From: a virus
IMG/VR virus record: IMGVR_UViG_3300023179_005355
Coordinates: 1 to 64,000 of that record
DNA: 64,000 bases
Reading direction: 5' to 3' (one strand)
Below the pieces are notes generated by a model, which was not told the origin of the DNA, did not search any database, and saw nothing but the letters and a program-made list of their open reading frames with translations. Position 1 is the stretch's first letter. Every line of letters begins with the position of its first letter. The position numbers were made by a program, and so were the translations under genes. This document shows, one piece after another, positions 62,029-64,000 of the stretch.

Positions 62029-63893
62029 CAAAAACATACGCCTCTTTGCATAATCATTCTCACTACAGTTTATTGGATGGAATTAGTAAGCCTCATCAAA
62101 TAGCACAAAGATGTGCTAGTGTAGGCATAAAGTCTTGTGCCCTTACTGATCATGGCACCATATCTGGTTCCTTACAGTTTTTTCAAGCACTTAGGGCTCA
62201 AAACATCAAACCTATTTTGGGGTGTGAACTATATATTTCTCATGATGATTCTACTATCAAGTCTAAAGAAAATAATGGCTTAAGTCATTTTTTAGTATTG
62301 GCTAAAAACTTGGCTGGTTGGCGTAGGCTTATTTCTATAGTTTCTGAAACTAATAGAGAAGAAAATTTTTATCATAAGCCTAGAATTAGTATGGATAAAT
62401 TAGCAAATTTCTTAGATGGAAACATTATAGGATTTTGTGGCCACCTAGGGTCTTTGTTGCCAGATTTGGTTGAAACATCCTCAAACACTGCTGAAAAGAC
62501 TGGCATAGATTTTGTAGCCAAGATGAAAGAAATTTTTGGTCCAGAAAATTTTTTCCTTGAGGTACAACTAATGGATAGGGTGTTAAACCCTATGCAGCAA
62601 GAGGTTACTGATTTTGTTCGTGCTCTTGGACAGAAAACCAATACAAAAGTAATCTGCACTCCAGACGCACACTATTGCAATAAAGAGGATGCTATAGATC
62701 AACGTATATTGTTGTGTAATAATCTTAAAACAACACTAGTAGACGTTAACAAAAAACTTTTAGCCAATCAGGAAGTTCCTCTAAGTTGTTTTTTTCAGTC
62801 AGATAACTATCATATTCTGTCTCCAGAAGAAATGTTTGCACTACACACAGAAGAAGAAATTGAGAATACTCTCTATGTTGATTCTTTGTGTGAAGAATAC
62901 AGCATTTTAAGCAAACCGGCTTTGCCTAAATTTGATTGTCCTAATAATTTAGAACCAGACGAATACCTCAGACAACTATGCCGAAATGGTTGGCGAGATA
63001 AAATATCTAATAAAATACCCGAAACTGAACACGAAACTTATTTAAACAGAATTAAATTTGAACTCAGTGTTTTACAAAATGCGGGTTTGTCCAGCTACTT
63101 TCTAATTGTTCAGGATATTGTGAATCACGTTAAATCCCATGGCTGGCTTCCCGGTCCCGGAAGAGGTAGTGCTGCTGGTTGTCTGGTATCATATCTAATA
63201 GGTATAACAGATATTAATCCTATCAAATATGATTTGTTATTCGAAAGATTTTATAATGAGGGGCGAAATACAGTCGATCACATATCCATGCCAGATATAG
63301 ATGTTGACGTACCTATCACCAAACGAGAATATATTATTGACTATATTAAAAATAAGTATGGTGCAAATAAGGTTTCTCAGATGATTACTTTCAATACTAT
63401 GAAAGGTAGAGGGGCTCTTAAAGAAGTTTTAAGAGTATATGGCAATATTTCGTTTGATGAAATGAATAGGATTACAAAAAATATTCCAGACGAAGCCAAA
63501 ATTGCAGACGAGCTTCAAGAAATGAAAGAAGATACCGGTGAAGCTTCTATTATTCAGTGGGCATTAGAAAATAATGTTGACAAGCTCAAGGAATGGTGCT
63601 ATATATCTAATGACAACGTGCTCGAAGGTCCGTTGGCAAAAAGATTTGAGCAGGCAATACGATTAGAGGGTACTAAATCTAATCAATCAAAACATGCTGC
63701 CGGTGTAGTTATTAGTAGTGAAAATCTGAGTTCTGTATGTCCTATGGTATATGACACCAGAAATAAACAAGCCATAGCCGGTATGGAAATGCAGGACTTA
63801 GAAGGTCTTGGTTTGATCAAATTTGATATTCTAGGTGTTGCAATGTTGGATAAGATTATGACAATATCAGATATATTACAATATGGAGAGTAA
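62025..63893 (+). CDS. dnaE: DnaE-type DNA polymerase III alpha, N-terminal part only
   Basis: A 622-residue protein. PHP domain: SLHNHSHYSLLDG and ALTDHGT (about 7-44). Palm: GWLPGPGRGSAAGCLVSYL, catalytic P423-D-I-D-V-D428, and K599-F-D601 in GLIKFDILG, equivalent to the third catalytic Asp in DnaE. The frame ends 21 residues later at a TAA. Cellular DnaE is about 1,100 residues, so the fingers, HhH, clamp-binding and OB parts are missing. The remainder may lie downstream outside the window as a second gene. The PHP metal His are largely present. Confidence 0.85.
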   Translation: MTKTYASLHNHSHYSLLDGISKPHQIAQRCASVGIKSCALTDHGTISGSLQFFQALRAQNIKPILGCELYISHDDSTIKSKENNGLSHFLVLAKNLAGWRRLISIVSETNREENFYHKPRISMDKLANFLDGNIIGFCGHLGSLLPDLVETSSNTAEKTGIDFVAKMKEIFGPENFFLEVQLMDRVLNPMQQEVTDFVRALGQKTNTKVICTPDAHYCNKEDAIDQRILLCNNLKTTLVDVNKKLLANQEVPLSCFFQSDNYHILSPEEMFALHTEEEIENTLYVDSLCEEYSILSKPALPKFDCPNNLEPDEYLRQLCRNGWRDKISNKIPETEHETYLNRIKFELSVLQNAGLSSYFLIVQDIVNHVKSHGWLPGPGRGSAAGCLVSYLIGITDINPIKYDLLFERFYNEGRNTVDHISMPDIDVDVPITKREYIIDYIKNKYGANKVSQMITFNTMKGRGALKEVLRVYGNISFDEMNRITKNIPDEAKIADELQEMKEDTGEASIIQWALENNVDKLKEWCYISNDNVLEGPLAKRFEQAIRLEGTKSNQSKHAAGVVISSENLSSVCPMVYDTRNKQAIAGMEMQDLEGLGLIKFDILGVAMLDKIMTISDILQYGE

Positions 63894-63896
63894 TTA

Positions 63897-64000
63897 TGGA
63901 AAAGAAATTTGAAGAGGTTGCCGTTGGCACACAGTTTACAGTCAACGGTGTTGAGTACGTTAAAACAGAAGAGGTTAGAGTTAGTTGCTGTAGGTCAATT
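63897..64000 (+). CDS. small conserved phage protein (partial)
   Basis: A 34-residue fragment running off the right edge, starting MEKKFEEVAVGTQFTVNGVE then EVRVSCCRSI. The 'VGT-x-F...NG-x-EY-x-K...SCC' pattern recurs in small phage proteins. It begins 3 bases after the polymerase stop with GGAGAG as ribosome site, so it is a separate gene and not the missing polymerase half. Confidence 0.6.

Overview
The window is a gene-dense, AT-rich piece of a large tailed bacteriophage genome. It is probably a jumbo or T4-like lytic phage, since no integrase, attachment site or bacterial housekeeping block is visible. The evidence is the combination of rIIA/rIIB-like genes, a RecA/UvsX-type recombinase, DnaB helicase, DnaG primase, a dNMP kinase, a gp55-type sigma factor, a ClpP-like protease and many tiny overlapping genes. 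No capsid, portal or terminase gene was recognised here, so the host and exact lineage stay open. Almost everything is on the plus strand; one block at 16851-23202 runs on the minus strand.

Layout. 1-2305: small uncharacterised genes, including a kinase-fold candidate and a membrane protein. 2309-9790: a near-consensus sigma-70 promoter drives an rIIA/rIIB pair. Then come a structured RNA, an archaeo-eukaryotic-type (RepB-like) primase, small genes, and a zinc-ribbon/RuvA-tail protein next to a RuvB ATPase, closed by a strong terminator. 9827-16854: an actin-like ATPase with a membrane neighbour, a mucin-like Thr-Pro-rich protein, a lectin-like adhesin, an HNH nuclease and two serine proteases (trypsin-like and subtilisin-like). 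16851-23202 (minus): a secreted small protein, glycosyltransferases and two methyltransferases. 23216-31985: a macro-domain protein, more glycosyltransferases, a methyltransferase, a nucleoside deoxyribosyltransferase-like protein and a GMP reductase. 31988-37583: a probable head-related segment (ferritin-like protein, charged structural-type protein, sigma factor, ClpP-like protease, degenerate DeoC-like protein). 37650-41921: membrane and holin-like proteins with a papain-like protease and a GlsB-like membrane protein. 41925-48342: a second sugar block (RgpF-like, dTDP-glucose dehydratase-like, multidomain and fucosyltransferase-like enzymes). 48412-64000: nucleotide metabolism and replication (dCMP deaminase, class II ribonucleotide reductase, frame-broken dUTPase, PhoH, RecA, PD-(D/E)XK nucleases, DnaB, DnaG, dNMP kinase, and a DnaE-type polymerase that stops just after its catalytic palm).

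How it fits together. The replication block is a self-sufficient DNA synthesis set. GMP reductase plus dCMP deaminase would both move nucleotide pools from G/C toward A/T, which suits an AT-rich genome. About fourteen putative glycosyltransferases, several of families better known from eukaryotes, flank Thr/Pro/Ser-rich surface proteins. I infer a virion- or host-surface glycosylation system, with the mucin-like protein a candidate acceptor.

Most worth a second look: the RNA element at 5935-6058; the frame-broken dUTPase; the split polymerase; two primase types in one phage; the RuvA-tail/RuvB pair; a 7-bp near-duplication that flips the frame before the deoxyribosyltransferase-like gene; and the mucin/glycosyltransferase combination. 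No homology search could be run; family names rest on motifs read by eye.
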